DNA of 32,596 nucleotides. Origin: DASTPP01 sp035762175 (lineage in GTDB: Bacteria > Myxococcota_A > Polyangia > Polyangiales > Polyangiaceae). A program made the position numbers and the translations under genes. The notes under the pieces were generated by a model, which was given only the letters and a program-made list of their open reading frames with translations, made no database searches and was not told the DNA's origin. Shown here one piece after another: positions 7,812-15,450 of this stretch. Location: assembly GCA_035762175.1 (NCBI GenBank), contig DASTPP010000428.1, positions 1 through 32,596 of the forward strand. The letters are read 5' to 3'. The first letter of the stretch is position 1. Each line of letters starts with the position of its first letter.

Positions 7812-9794
7812 ATGAACAAAGGAACAGCCATCGTCGGCTTCCTGCTGTCGTTCTTGGCAGGGGCCGGCCTCATGTACGGCGTCGACCACCGCGCCGGCGC
7901 CCCGGCGGGCAGCATCGTCGCCGACGGCACCGGCTTCGGGGCCGAAGACCAGGAGGCGCCCATCCCCGTCGGCCCGAACGACGCGGTGTGGGGCAACCGG
8001 GCGGCGCCCGTCACGATCATCGAGTTCTCGGACTTCCAGTGCCCGTTCTGCTCGCGCGTCGTGCCGACGATCGACCAGGTCAAGCAGAACTACGGCAAGG
8101 ACAAGGTGCGCGTCGTGTGGAAGCACGAGCCCTTGCCCTTCCACAAGGACGCGCGCCCGGCGGCGATCGCGGCCCAGGCGGTGCTCGCGGCCAAGGGCTC
8201 GGACGCGTTTTGGAAGTTCCACGACATCGCGTTCAAGAACCAGCAGGCGCTCAACGAAGACAACTACGTCAAGTGGGCGCAGGAGGCGGGCGTCGACGCG
8301 GCGACGTTCGCGAAGTTCAAGAGCGACCCGGCCGTCGCCAAGAAGGTCGACGAGGACATGGAGCTCTCGAAGAAGGTCGGCGCCAACGGCACGCCGCACT
8401 TCTACGTCAACGGCGTCGAGCTCTCGGGCGCGCAGCCGTACGAGAAGTTCAAGGAGGCGATCGACCAGCAGCTCGAGAAGGCGAAGGCGAAGATCGCCTC
8501 GGGCGTCAAGCCCGAGCGCGTCTACGCGACGCTCGCGAAGGAGAACCAGCAGGCCAAGCCCGCGGCGGCCGACAAGAAGGACCCGCCGAAGCGCGACGAG
8601 GACACGAACACCGTCTGGAAGGTGCCGGTCGGCAAGGCGCCGGTGCTGGGCAACGACAAGGCGCCCGTCACGATGGTGATCTTCTCGGACTACCAGTGCC
8701 CCTTCTGCAAGCGGGTCGAGGACACGCTCAAGAAGGTGATGGAGACCAACGGCGACAAGGTTCGCCTGGTCTGGAAGGACCAGCCGCTGCCCTTCCACCC
8801 GCGGGCGAAGCCGGCCGCGACGCTGGCGCTCGAGGCGCGGGCGCAGAAGGGCGACAAGGGCTTCTGGGAGGCGCACGACAAGCTCTTCGCCTCGGCCCCC
8901 AAGCTCGAGGACGCCGACCTCGAGACGGTCGCCAAGGACCTGGGCCTCGACGTCGCGAAGGTGAAGGACGCGATCGCGAAGGACAAGTACAAGGCGCAGA
9001 TCGACGCCGACCAGGGCCTCGCCGACGACCTGAACGCGTCGGGCACGCCGCACTTCTTCATCAACGGCCGCCGCCTCGTCGGCGCGCAGCCGATCGAGAA
9101 GTTTCAGGCCATCATCGACGAGGAGGTCAAGAAGGCCGAGGGCCTGCGCGCCAAGGGCATCGCGGCCGACAAGGTCTACGACGAGATCATGAAGGAGGGC
9201 AAGGAGCCCCCGCCGCCGGAGAAGAAGCAGGTCGCCGCGGTCACGAAGGACCAGCCCTTCAAGGGCGGCGACAAGGCGAAGGTCGTCATTCAAGAGTTCA
9301 GCGACTTCGAGTGCCCCTTCTGCGCGCGCGTCGAGCCGACGGTGAAGCAGATCGCCGAGGCCTACGGCGACAAGGTGAAGATCGTCTGGCGCCACAAGCC
9401 GCTGCCGATGCACAAGAACGCGCCGCTCGCCTCGGAGGCGGCGGTCGAGATGCAGAAGCAGAAGGGCAACGAGGGCTTCTGGAAGTACCACGCCAAGCTC
9501 TTCGAGAACCAGAAGACCCCCGAGGGCCTGCTGCGCCCCGCGCTCGAGAAGTATGCCGAAGAGCTTGGCGCCGACATGGGCAAGTTCAAGAAGGCGCTCG
9601 ACGAGCACACGCACAAGGCCGTCGTCGACGCCGACTCGAAGGTGGCCGACGACGCGGGCATCAGCGGCACGCCCGCCTTCGTCATCAACGGCTACTTCAT
9701 CAGCGGCGCGCAGCCCTTCGGCAAGTTCAAGAAGGTCATCGACCGCGCCCTCGCCGAGGCGAAGTTAGCCCCGCCTGAGCGGCCGCCCCGCTGA
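7812..9794 (+). CDS. Membrane-anchored protein with three DsbA-like thioredoxin domains, copy 2
   Basis: 660 residues from ATG 7812. GAGAAAGG lies about 14 nt upstream and GCGAGA directly upstream of the start. A TTG four codons earlier is less likely because copy 1 starts at the matching Met. The N-terminal anchor is TAIVGFLLSFLAGAGLMYG. The active sites are CPFC at 77-80, 296-299 and 501-504, with cis-Pro loops GTPHFYVNG, GTPHFFING and GTPAFVING. All three sites are CPFC here, whereas copy 1 has CPAC in its third domain. Similarity to copy 1 covers the full length and includes 71 identical nucleotides near the 3' end. The C-terminus (AKLAPPERPPR) is longer than in copy 1 and overlaps the convergent lipoprotein gene by 30 bp; the TTA Leu codon at 9765-9767 is the stop codon of that gene on the other strand. 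Confidence 0.92.
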   Translation: MNKGTAIVGFLLSFLAGAGLMYGVDHRAGAPAGSIVADGTGFGAEDQEAPIPVGPNDAVWGNRAAPVTIIEFSDFQCPFCSRVVPTIDQVKQNYGKDKVRVVWKHEPLPFHKDARPAAIAAQAVLAAKGSDAFWKFHDIAFKNQQALNEDNYVKWAQEAGVDAATFAKFKSDPAVAKKVDEDMELSKKVGANGTPHFYVNGVELSGAQPYEKFKEAIDQQLEKAKAKIASGVKPERVYATLAKENQQAKPAAADKKDPPKRDEDTNTVWKVPVGKAPVLGNDKAPVTMVIFSDYQCPFCKRVEDTLKKVMETNGDKVRLVWKDQPLPFHPRAKPAATLALEARAQKGDKGFWEAHDKLFASAPKLEDADLETVAKDLGLDVAKVKDAIAKDKYKAQIDADQGLADDLNASGTPHFFINGRRLVGAQPIEKFQAIIDEEVKKAEGLRAKGIAADKVYDEIMKEGKEPPPPEKKQVAAVTKDQPFKGGDKAKVVIQEFSDFECPFCARVEPTVKQIAEAYGDKVKIVWRHKPLPMHKNAPLASEAAVEMQKQKGNEGFWKYHAKLFENQKTPEGLLRPALEKYAEELGADMGKFKKALDEHTHKAVVDADSKVADDAGISGTPAFVINGYFISGAQPFGKFKKVIDRALAEAKLAPPERPPR

Positions 9795-10733
9795 CGGGGG
9801 CGCCCCGCGAGCCCCGCCCCGGCGCCGCCGGACGCGGGGCTCGGTCGTTTGTGCACGACAGGCGCGAATTGCGGACGAGCGCCGAGAGCATGGGCCGTGC
9901 GAGCCCGGCCCCGACGAGCGGCGGGTGGCTCGAGCCCGGCGACGGCCGCGCCGCCGCGGGGCATAAGGCCGAGGCGGCGGCGCCGGGGCGAAGGCTGACG
10001 CGGCCGCGCCGGGGCGAAGGCTGACGCGGCCGCGCCGGGACGAAGGCCGAAGAGGCGGCGGCGCTGGGGTGCTGGTCTGGGCGGCGCCGGGGCGAGGCCG
10101 ACGCGGCGGCAGCCGGCCGCGCCGGGGGGCTAAGGTCGGGGCGGGCGCGGCGAGGGGCAGGGCGGAGGCGGCGGCGGGTGCGGCGCCCTCGTAGCGCAGT
10201 GACTGGCGGACGAGGGCGAAGAGCGACTCGACGGCGGCGTTGTGCTCGGCGGCGTAGTCGGCCGTCACGCTCGTCTGGACGAGGACAACCGAGGGGGGCG
10301 CGCCGGGGGCCCCGGGCAGCTGCACGGCGACGACGTCGTAGACGCGCCCGTCGCCGCCGGAAAACCTCGCCCGCAGCGCCGGCAGCGGGCCGACCTTGGT
10401 GGGCGAGGGGGCGGCGATGCGGGCCGAGGGCGAGGCGCCGGTGCCCGCCATGAGCTGCACGTCTTTCAGGCCCGCGACGCCCGTCGCGCCCTCGAGCCGG
10501 CCGACGCGCACGCGCCCGAGCCCGTCGGGGCTGTGGTACTCGTAGGTGCCGCCGGCGACGCCGCCCGTCCAGCCGGCGGGCGTGTCGAGCCGCAGCGCGT
10601 AACGCTCGAGCGCGCGGGGCTCGGGCCCGGGCGACGACGAGCGCGAGCACGCCACCGAAAAGAGCATGAAGAAGGGGGCGAGTAGCCCCGCCAGGGGGCG
10701 CAGCCCGCTGAGGGCGGTCAGGGCGCGTAGCAT
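9765..10733 (-). CDS. Lipoprotein with a possible PsbP/Mog1-like domain and a repeat-encoded tail
   Basis: 322 residues from ATG 10733. The signal LRPLAGLLAPFFMLFSVAC gives a lipobox SVAC with Cys29. Residues about 40-195 form the credible domain (ERYALRLDTPAGWTGG, TYEYHSPDGLGRVRVGRLEG, a Val-rich strand, and an ending VESLFALVRQSLRYEG). The order of strands and the final helix resemble the PsbP/Mog1 fold, but that is only a guess. From about residue 196 the chain is Ala/Pro/Arg-rich and partly encoded by a 26-bp tandem repeat, so the true C-terminus is uncertain. The gene starts 36 bp after greB on the same strand and may be co-transcribed. Its last 30 bp overlap the opposite-strand triple-DsbA gene. 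A TTG 15 bp upstream is a less likely start. Confidence 0.65.
   Translation of the reverse strand: MLRALTALSGLRPLAGLLAPFFMLFSVACSRSSSPGPEPRALERYALRLDTPAGWTGGVAGGTYEYHSPDGLGRVRVGRLEGATGVAGLKDVQLMAGTGASPSARIAAPSPTKVGPLPALRARFSGGDGRVYDVVAVQLPGAPGAPPSVVLVQTSVTADYAAEHNAAVESLFALVRQSLRYEGAAPAAASALPLAAPAPTLAPRRGRLPPRRPRPGAAQTSTPAPPPLRPSSRRGRVSLRPGAAASAFAPAPPPRPYAPRRRGRRRARATRRSSGPGSHGPCSRRSSAIRACRAQTTEPRVRRRRGGARGAPPSAGRPLRRG
9982..10050. repeat. 26-bp tandem repeat inside the lipoprotein tail
   Basis: Units 9982-10007 and 10008-10033 are identical and begin GCCGGGGCGAAGGCTGACGC; a partial third continues to about 10050. Related GCGCCGGGGCGAAGGC words also occur at about 7745 and in diverged form after 10080. 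Since 26 is not a multiple of three, successive units are read in different frames. Confidence 0.75.
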
Positions 10734-10769
10734 GGCGGGACGGCACAACAGCCTGGTTTCGCCGAAAAT

Positions 10770-11255
10770 TCAAGGGGGCGGCCCGTAGCGCACCCCGAGC
10801 ACTTCGACCTCGCGCGGCCCGGAGGGCGTCTGCACCTCGCACACATCGCCTGCGCGCTTGCCGAGCAGCACACGGCCGAGCGGCGAGCTGTAGCTGATGT
10901 AACCGCGCCCGGCGTCGATCTCGTCTTCGCCCAAGATGCGATACGTCGCCCCCTTGCCGTCTTCGTCCTGGACGCTCACCCAGGCCCCGAAGAAGCAGCG
11001 GCCTTCGTCGCGGGGCCGGTCGACGTCGACCGCCTCGAGCACCTCGAGCCGCTTCTCGAGCCAGCGCGTGCGCCGGTCGATCTCGCGCAGGCGCTTCTTG
11101 CCGTAGATGTACTCGGCGTTCTCGGACCGGTCGCCCTGCGCCGCCGCCGCCGCCACCTCGTCGACCACCTTCGGCCGCTCGACCGTGCGCAGCCGCAGAA
11201 GCTCGGCCGCCAGGCGCCGGTGCCCCTCGAGCGAGATGTAGCCCTTGGCCTGCAC
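10770..11255 (-). CDS. greB: Transcript cleavage factor GreB
   Basis: 161 residues from GTG 11255, close to the 158 of E. coli GreB. The N-terminal coiled-coil (about 1-78) carries the acidic tip GDRSENAEY (41-49) and the GreB-typical KKRLREIDRR (53-62). The C-terminal FKBP-like domain includes YRILGEDEID, ISYSSPLGRVLLGKRAGD and ends EVLGVRYGPPP. GreB binds the secondary channel of RNA polymerase and stimulates cleavage of backtracked transcripts. The KRLREIDRR signature favours GreB over GreA. The frame is open upstream to 11387, but that extension is Arg/Gly-rich and not GreB-like. The GTG is directly preceded by AAGGGGCGGC and a TGCTAGAAG box, which supports this start. Confidence 0.9.
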   Translation of the reverse strand: MQAKGYISLEGHRRLAAELLRLRTVERPKVVDEVAAAAAQGDRSENAEYIYGKKRLREIDRRTRWLEKRLEVLEAVDVDRPRDEGRCFFGAWVSVQDEDGKGATYRILGEDEIDAGRGYISYSSPLGRVLLGKRAGDVCEVQTPSGPREVEVLGVRYGPPP

Positions 11256-11262
11256 GCCGCCC

Positions 11263-11268
11263 CTTCTA
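11263..11268 (-). promoter_or_regulatory. Predicted -10 box of greB, leaderless type
   Basis: TGC-TAGAAG on the minus strand; the hexamer ends 7 nt before GTG 11255. No good -35 is seen. It belongs to the recurring TGCTA set in this window. Confidence 0.4.
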
Positions 11269-11492
11269 GCACCTCCGGCGCCGGCCCGTCGCCCGCCCTG
11301 AACCGCCGGCGGCCCCACCCGCCTTCGCCTCGGCATGCCCGCCCCGCGCCCTCCGTATACCTGAGCCCCGGGTTCTCGCCGCACCATGGCGCCGGTGCCT
11401 TACCCTCGATTGTCCTTCGCAACCCAGCGAAGAGAGCGGCTCGTCCTTTCGTAGAAAGGGGGCTGACGGGGTCGTTTGGGGGTTTCTCGACG

Positions 11493-11522
11493 TTGCCCCC
11501 CCCCGCCACCCTACGCTACGTT
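11493..11522 (+). promoter_or_regulatory. Predicted promoter of the Cys-rich lipoprotein
   Basis: TTGCCC (11493-11498), 18 nt, TACGTT (11517-11522). The GTG start at 11551 follows a GGGAGGC ribosome-binding sequence at 11537-11543, giving a leader of about 20 nt. Confidence 0.35.
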
Positions 11523-11550
11523 TTCGCCACAGCTTCGGGAGGCATCGCGC

Positions 11551-12477
11551 GTGAACCACCTACGTACACCTTCATTTGCTTGGGCGATCGGGCTCGCGGC
11601 CGCCGCCCTGGCGTGGCCCGGTTGCAGCAGCGACGAGGCCGAGTCGGTCGCGCCGACGTTCCGCTACGCCTCGGCGATCGACTTCTGCAACGAGGTCGGT
11701 AACAAGGCCTGCTCCGGCGCGGTGGTCGACGGCTGCGGCCTCGCCAAAGAGAACCCGAACGACATCGCCCGCTGTGCGTCCGCCGTCCGGTCGCACTGCC
11801 TCGACGGCTCGTTCGAGCCCGCGCGCCGCAAGAACAACGCCGACGGCTTCTACCAAGGCGCGCAGGCCGAGGCGTGCCTGCAGTCGATCGAGTCGGCGCA
11901 CCTCGACGGCGTGTTGACGGCGAGCGACATGGCCGACATCAACGCCCGCTGCGACCTCGTCTTCTCGCCGAGCAACGCCATCGGCGGCGCGTGCGTCGAG
12001 AAGGCCGACTGCGCGCCCAGCCTCAACGCGGCGTCGCAGGTCGACTGCTTCTACCAGAAAGACACGGTCACGAACGCGCTCGCGGGCAAGTGCGCCCTCG
12101 TCAAGCCGGTGCAGCCGGGCAGCGCCTGCACCGAGCTCGGCTCGGTGTGCGTCGACGACGGCCAGCGCGATCTCTTCTGCAACGGCCAGAACTGCGTCGA
12201 GAACGTCTCCGGCGTCGCCGAGCCTTGCGTGGGCCTCAACAGCTGCGGCGCCAACGAGCGCTGCCTGCCCGCCCAAGACGCGCCGGCCGGCTCCCCGACG
12301 ACGACGTGCCAGCCGAAGATCGGCAACGACCAGCCTTGCTCGCGAAACGAAGAGTGCATCAGCGGCGTCTGCGGCACGCGGCTCGATCAGACGACGGGGC
12401 AGCCCGTGCGCCTCTGCTCCATCGACGTGAAGCTCAACAACGCCGACATTCCGGCGTGCAGGGTTTACCGCCAGTAG
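11551..12477 (+). CDS. Cys-rich lipoprotein
   Basis: 308 residues from GTG 11551, with GGGAGGC 7 nt upstream. The hydrophobic N-terminus ends AAAALAWPGC, a slightly unusual lipobox with Cys25. The mature protein has about two dozen cysteines in pairs such as AC...DC, FCNGQNC, PCVGLNSCGANERC, PCSRNEECISGVC and ends RLCSID...PACRV. This spacing is like the Dickkopf/EGF-like Cys-rich lipoproteins that are abundant in myxobacteria and is consistent with many structural disulfides. No catalytic motif is seen. It is probably anchored to a membrane and faces the periplasm or outside. The longer open frame from 11476 adds only a Pro-rich lead. Confidence 0.8.
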   Translation: MNHLRTPSFAWAIGLAAAALAWPGCSSDEAESVAPTFRYASAIDFCNEVGNKACSGAVVDGCGLAKENPNDIARCASAVRSHCLDGSFEPARRKNNADGFYQGAQAEACLQSIESAHLDGVLTASDMADINARCDLVFSPSNAIGGACVEKADCAPSLNAASQVDCFYQKDTVTNALAGKCALVKPVQPGSACTELGSVCVDDGQRDLFCNGQNCVENVSGVAEPCVGLNSCGANERCLPAQDAPAGSPTTTCQPKIGNDQPCSRNEECISGVCGTRLDQTTGQPVRLCSIDVKLNNADIPACRVYRQ

Positions 12478-12540
12478 GCGCTCTGCTCGACCGGCGCGGC
12501 CGCCGAGCCGGGCGCGCCTTTCGCCGTAGCCCGAAGCGAA

Positions 12541-12566
12541 CGGCCCCTCTCGTCCGAGAAGGGCCG
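12541..12566 (+). terminator. Hairpin downstream of the Cys-rich lipoprotein
   Basis: CGGCCCCTCTC-gtcc-GAGAAGGGCCG: an 11-bp stem with one mismatch and a 4-nt loop, 63 nt after the stop at 12477. There is no clear T-tract. It is the strongest terminator-like hairpin in this gap. Confidence 0.45.
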
Positions 12567-12882
12567 CTCTCCGGCAGCCTCGATCGAACTCGACATCGAA
12601 CGTTCGACGAGCGGCCCTACGGCTGAGCTCGTGGGCACACCTCGTGCCGTGTGCGCTCGTGTGTCGGGGGGGTGGCGTAAAACCACCCTGAAGAGGCACG
12701 AAGCTCGCAAAATGGCCGCGGCGGCCGTGGTCAAGAACGTCGCAAGGCTGAGCCTGCCGCCAGCCCCGGCGAGCGAAGGCGCATGGCCTCCCACGCCTAG
12801 GCCGTTTTGCCCTATGGTTGGGGGTGCCCCCGCCCTCTGCCGGTAGGCGGGCCGCCGCGCCTTTTCTGTTGTCGAGGAGTTC
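12567..12882. other. Upstream region of the TPR membrane protein
   Basis: About 315 bases without a supported gene; a 141-codon minus frame over it looks like a shadow. TATGGT at 12813-12818 is a possible -10 box with a leader of about 58 nt. GAGGAG (12874-12879) sits 3 nt before ATG 12883 as a ribosome-binding site. A palindrome CGAACGTTCG lies at about 12597. Confidence 0.4.
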
Positions 12883-14823
12883 ATGGGCAAAAAGCGTCAG
12901 GGGCGTCCACCGAACGGCAAATCATCGCGCAGCGCGCGCACCGGTTCGGGGGCTGCAGTGCTCGCCCTGTCTGGCAGCGACGAGAAGAATCAGCCGCCGT
13001 CGCAGGGCGCCACGGAGCCGACCCAGCCCGAAGCCCAAGGCACCGCCCCTTCCGGCACCCATGACGTGGTCGACGCGCACCGCGACGGCGGGGCGCCGCC
13101 CGAAGCGCCCGCGGCCGAGCCGCAGGCGTCCGCCGACGCGTCGGCCGCCGACGAAGCGAACGCGGAGACCGAAGCGCCCGCGTCGGCGCCCGAAGCGAAG
13201 GCCGAAGCGCCCGAAGCGCCCGAAGCGCCCGAAGCGCCCGAAGCGAAGGCTGAAGCGCCCGCGTCGGCGCCCGAAGCGAAGGTCGAAGCGCCCGAAGCGA
13301 AGGTCGAAGCACCCTCGTCGGCGTCTGAAGCGGAGGCCGCGGCCTTCGAGGCGCCGGTCGCCACTGTGGCGCCGACGATGAGCGGCGCGACGGCGGCCGA
13401 CGAAGTGGCCTCCGCGGCGGTCGAGGCGAATGCGCCGGTCGAGGCGGAGGCGCCAGTCGAAGCGCCTTTGGGGACGGAGGCCCCACCGGCCGAGACGCCT
13501 TCGGCGAGCGAAGCGGCCTCGGCGCAAGCGCCATTGGCGGCCGATGCCGCCTCAGCAGGTGCACCTTCGGCGGCCGAAGCGGCCTCGGCGGGGGCGCCTT
13601 TGGCGACGGAAGCGGCCTCGGGAGGGGCTCCTTCGGCGGCCGAGGTGCCCGCGACGGTTGGAGCGAGCGCGGTGGTTGACGTGCCTCCGGCGGCGGAGGC
13701 GTCTCTGGCGGCGAAAGCGGCTTCGGCGGCGGAAGCGTCCCCGACGACAGGCTCGTCTCCGCCCGTCGAAGCGTCCCCGGCGGTCGAAGCGAACGCTACG
13801 GCGCCTTCGCCGGTCGAAGCGAGCGTCGCGGCGCCTCCGGCGGTCGAGGCGGCCGGCGGAAGCGCGACGGCGGTCGAGGCGGCCGCCGCCGCGCCTCCGG
13901 CGGTCGAAGCGAGCGTCGCGGCGCCCCTGCCGCTCGAGGCGGCCGCCGCCGCGCCTCCGGCGGTCGAGGCGAGCGTTACGGCGCCCCCGCCGGTCGAGGC
14001 GGTCGTGGCCGCGCCTGCGGCGGACGAAGCCCCTTCGCGGGCGGAAGCGGCGCCCCCGGCCGAGGGGGCGCGCGCGGCGAGCCCTGCCGCGGCCGTCGAC
14101 GCGCCTTCGGGGCGCATGCGGGTGATGCTGAACTTCGACGCCGCCGGGCCCGGCGAACTCACGCCGCCGGCGCACAGCGTCGACGCCGCGCCGCACTCGG
14201 GCCGGGGCTTCGACGACGAGCACCAGGCCTTCTTCGCCCGCGCCGACGAGGCCGCGGCGCGCGAGCGCGAGGCGGTGCTCGAGCTCTTGCGCGAAGAGGA
14301 GAAGCAGAAGGCGCTGCCCTCGCCCGCGCAGATCGCGCGCCGGCAGAGCGGCCGGCGCGTGCTCACGTACGTGATGGGCGGCGCGGTCGTGCTCTTCGGG
14401 CTCGGGTCGGTGCGCTTCGCCTTGCGCGACCGCGGCGCCGGGCGGGCGGCCTCGTTCCGTCCGGAGACGGTGGCCGCGCCGGTCGAGCTCTCGCCGCCCG
14501 TGATGCCCACGACCTCGGTGGCGACGGCGCGCGCGGTGGACTCGGCCCTGCCGGCGCCGCCGCCCCGCTCGCCCGAGGCGCAGCGGGCCCAGGAGCTCGC
14601 CCGCCAGGCCGACTCGAGCCTCGGGGGCCGGCGCTACCGCGAGGCCATCGAGTACGCGTCGCGCGCGGTCGAGCTCGACCCCGCCGACGCGAGCGCCTAC
14701 GTGATCTGGGCCAAGGCGCTCAACGAGACGGGCCAGCGCGGCGAGGCCAAGCGCGTCTACGCGAGCTGCCTCGAGCGCGCCACCGAGGGCCCGAAAGACG
14801 AGTGCGGGCCGGGCATTCGTTAG
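12883..14823 (+). CDS. Ala/Glu/Pro-rich single-pass membrane protein with C-terminal TPR domain
   Basis: 646 residues from ATG 12883, directly after GAGGAG. There is no signal peptide; the N-terminus is basic (MGKKRQGRPPNGKSSRSAR). About residues 40-405 are low complexity, made of Ala, Glu, Pro and Ser, with PEA triplets and later PPAVEASV-type units. A charged segment (about 445-490, HQAFFARADEAAAREREA...LREEEKQK) probably forms a helix. One transmembrane helix follows (about 491-512, VLTYVMGGAVVLFGLGSVRFAL), then a Pro-rich spacer and one or two TPR motifs (about 568-640, ELARQADSSLGGRRYREAIEYASRAVELDPADASAYVIWAKALNETG). The long acidic arm is then cytoplasmic and the TPR periplasmic. The role is unknown; a spacer or scaffold is possible. 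The repeats are likely to vary in length between strains. Confidence 0.75.
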   Translation: MGKKRQGRPPNGKSSRSARTGSGAAVLALSGSDEKNQPPSQGATEPTQPEAQGTAPSGTHDVVDAHRDGGAPPEAPAAEPQASADASAADEANAETEAPASAPEAKAEAPEAPEAPEAPEAKAEAPASAPEAKVEAPEAKVEAPSSASEAEAAAFEAPVATVAPTMSGATAADEVASAAVEANAPVEAEAPVEAPLGTEAPPAETPSASEAASAQAPLAADAASAGAPSAAEAASAGAPLATEAASGGAPSAAEVPATVGASAVVDVPPAAEASLAAKAASAAEASPTTGSSPPVEASPAVEANATAPSPVEASVAAPPAVEAAGGSATAVEAAAAAPPAVEASVAAPLPLEAAAAAPPAVEASVTAPPPVEAVVAAPAADEAPSRAEAAPPAEGARAASPAAAVDAPSGRMRVMLNFDAAGPGELTPPAHSVDAAPHSGRGFDDEHQAFFARADEAAAREREAVLELLREEEKQKALPSPAQIARRQSGRRVLTYVMGGAVVLFGLGSVRFALRDRGAGRAASFRPETVAAPVELSPPVMPTTSVATARAVDSALPAPPPRSPEAQRAQELARQADSSLGGRRYREAIEYASRAVELDPADASAYVIWAKALNETGQRGEAKRVYASCLERATEGPKDECGPGIR

Positions 14824-14922
14824 GGCCCGGCCGGTCTCGGGCCGGCCCCTTGGCGCGCCTCGGGGCTCGTCACGGGCCCTGAGGTCGCTCCGGGGTCGGT
14901 CAGGGCGAGGGCCGGCGTAACG

Positions 14923-14940
14923 CGGGGCCGGACGGCCCCG
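14923..14940 (+). terminator. GC hairpin before the universal stress gene
   Basis: CGGGGC-cggacg-GCCCCG (18 nt, palindromic CGGGGCCG/CGGCCCCG) about 100 nt after the TPR protein stop and just upstream of the next promoter. A second, weaker hairpin GGCCGG-7 nt-CCGGCC is at 14829-14847. No T-tract. Confidence 0.35.
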
Positions 14941-14949
14941 TCCGAGCTC

Positions 14950-14977
14950 TTGCGCGGCAGGGCGCCGATGCTAGTGG
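14950..14977 (+). promoter_or_regulatory. Predicted leaderless promoter of the universal stress gene
   Basis: TTGCGC (14950-14955), 16 nt, TAGTGG (14972-14977), with TGC directly before the hexamer. The hexamer ends 7 nt before ATG 14985, and there is no ribosome-binding sequence between. Confidence 0.45.
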
Positions 14978-14984
14978 GTCTGCC

Positions 14985-15446
14985 ATGGCCCAAGCGTCCG
15001 TCATCGTCGTTCCTACCGACTTCTCGGCCGCGTCGAGCGCGGCGCTCGACTACGCGAAAGAGCTCGCGCGCCGGCTCGGCCAGGGCATCGCGCTGGTGCA
15101 CGTCATCGACGAGGGGTTTTATTACGTCTCGCCCGTCGGCGTGCCGCCCGTGCCGGCGACGTACCTGAGCGATCTCGAGCGCCGGCTGCTCGAGCACGTC
15201 GAGGCGCTCGCCGCTTCGGTGCGCGACGCGGGCGTGCCGTGCGAGGCGATCGTGCGGCGCGGGCAGTCGGCGCCGCAGATTCTCGACTACGTCGAGCAGG
15301 CCAGGCCCTCGATGGTCGTCATGGGCACCCACGGCCGCACCGGTTGGAAGCACGCGCTGCTCGGCAGCGTGGCCGAGCGCGTCGTGCAGCGCGCCCACTG
15401 TCCGGTGCTCGTCGTGCCCGACCCCGAGCGCGGCAAGGGCGGCTGA
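14985..15446 (+). CDS. Universal stress protein (UspA family)
   Basis: 153 residues, a typical single-domain UspA length. The first strand ends in VIVVPTDFSAASSAALDYA, with the conserved Asp of the nucleotide pocket. The C-terminal ATP-binding signature GTHGRTGWKHALLGS matches G-x2-G-x9-G-(S/T), so an ATP-binding type is likely. It ends CPVLVVPD, as in the family. Such proteins are cytosolic dimers linked to stress and energy limitation; the target is not predictable. It stands alone, with its own predicted promoter, and converges with the lipoprotein gene that ends at 15451, only 4 bp away. Confidence 0.9.
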   Translation: MAQASVIVVPTDFSAASSAALDYAKELARRLGQGIALVHVIDEGFYYVSPVGVPPVPATYLSDLERRLLEHVEALAASVRDAGVPCEAIVRRGQSAPQILDYVEQARPSMVVMGTHGRTGWKHALLGSVAERVVQRAHCPVLVVPDPERGKGG

Positions 15447-15450
15447 CGCC

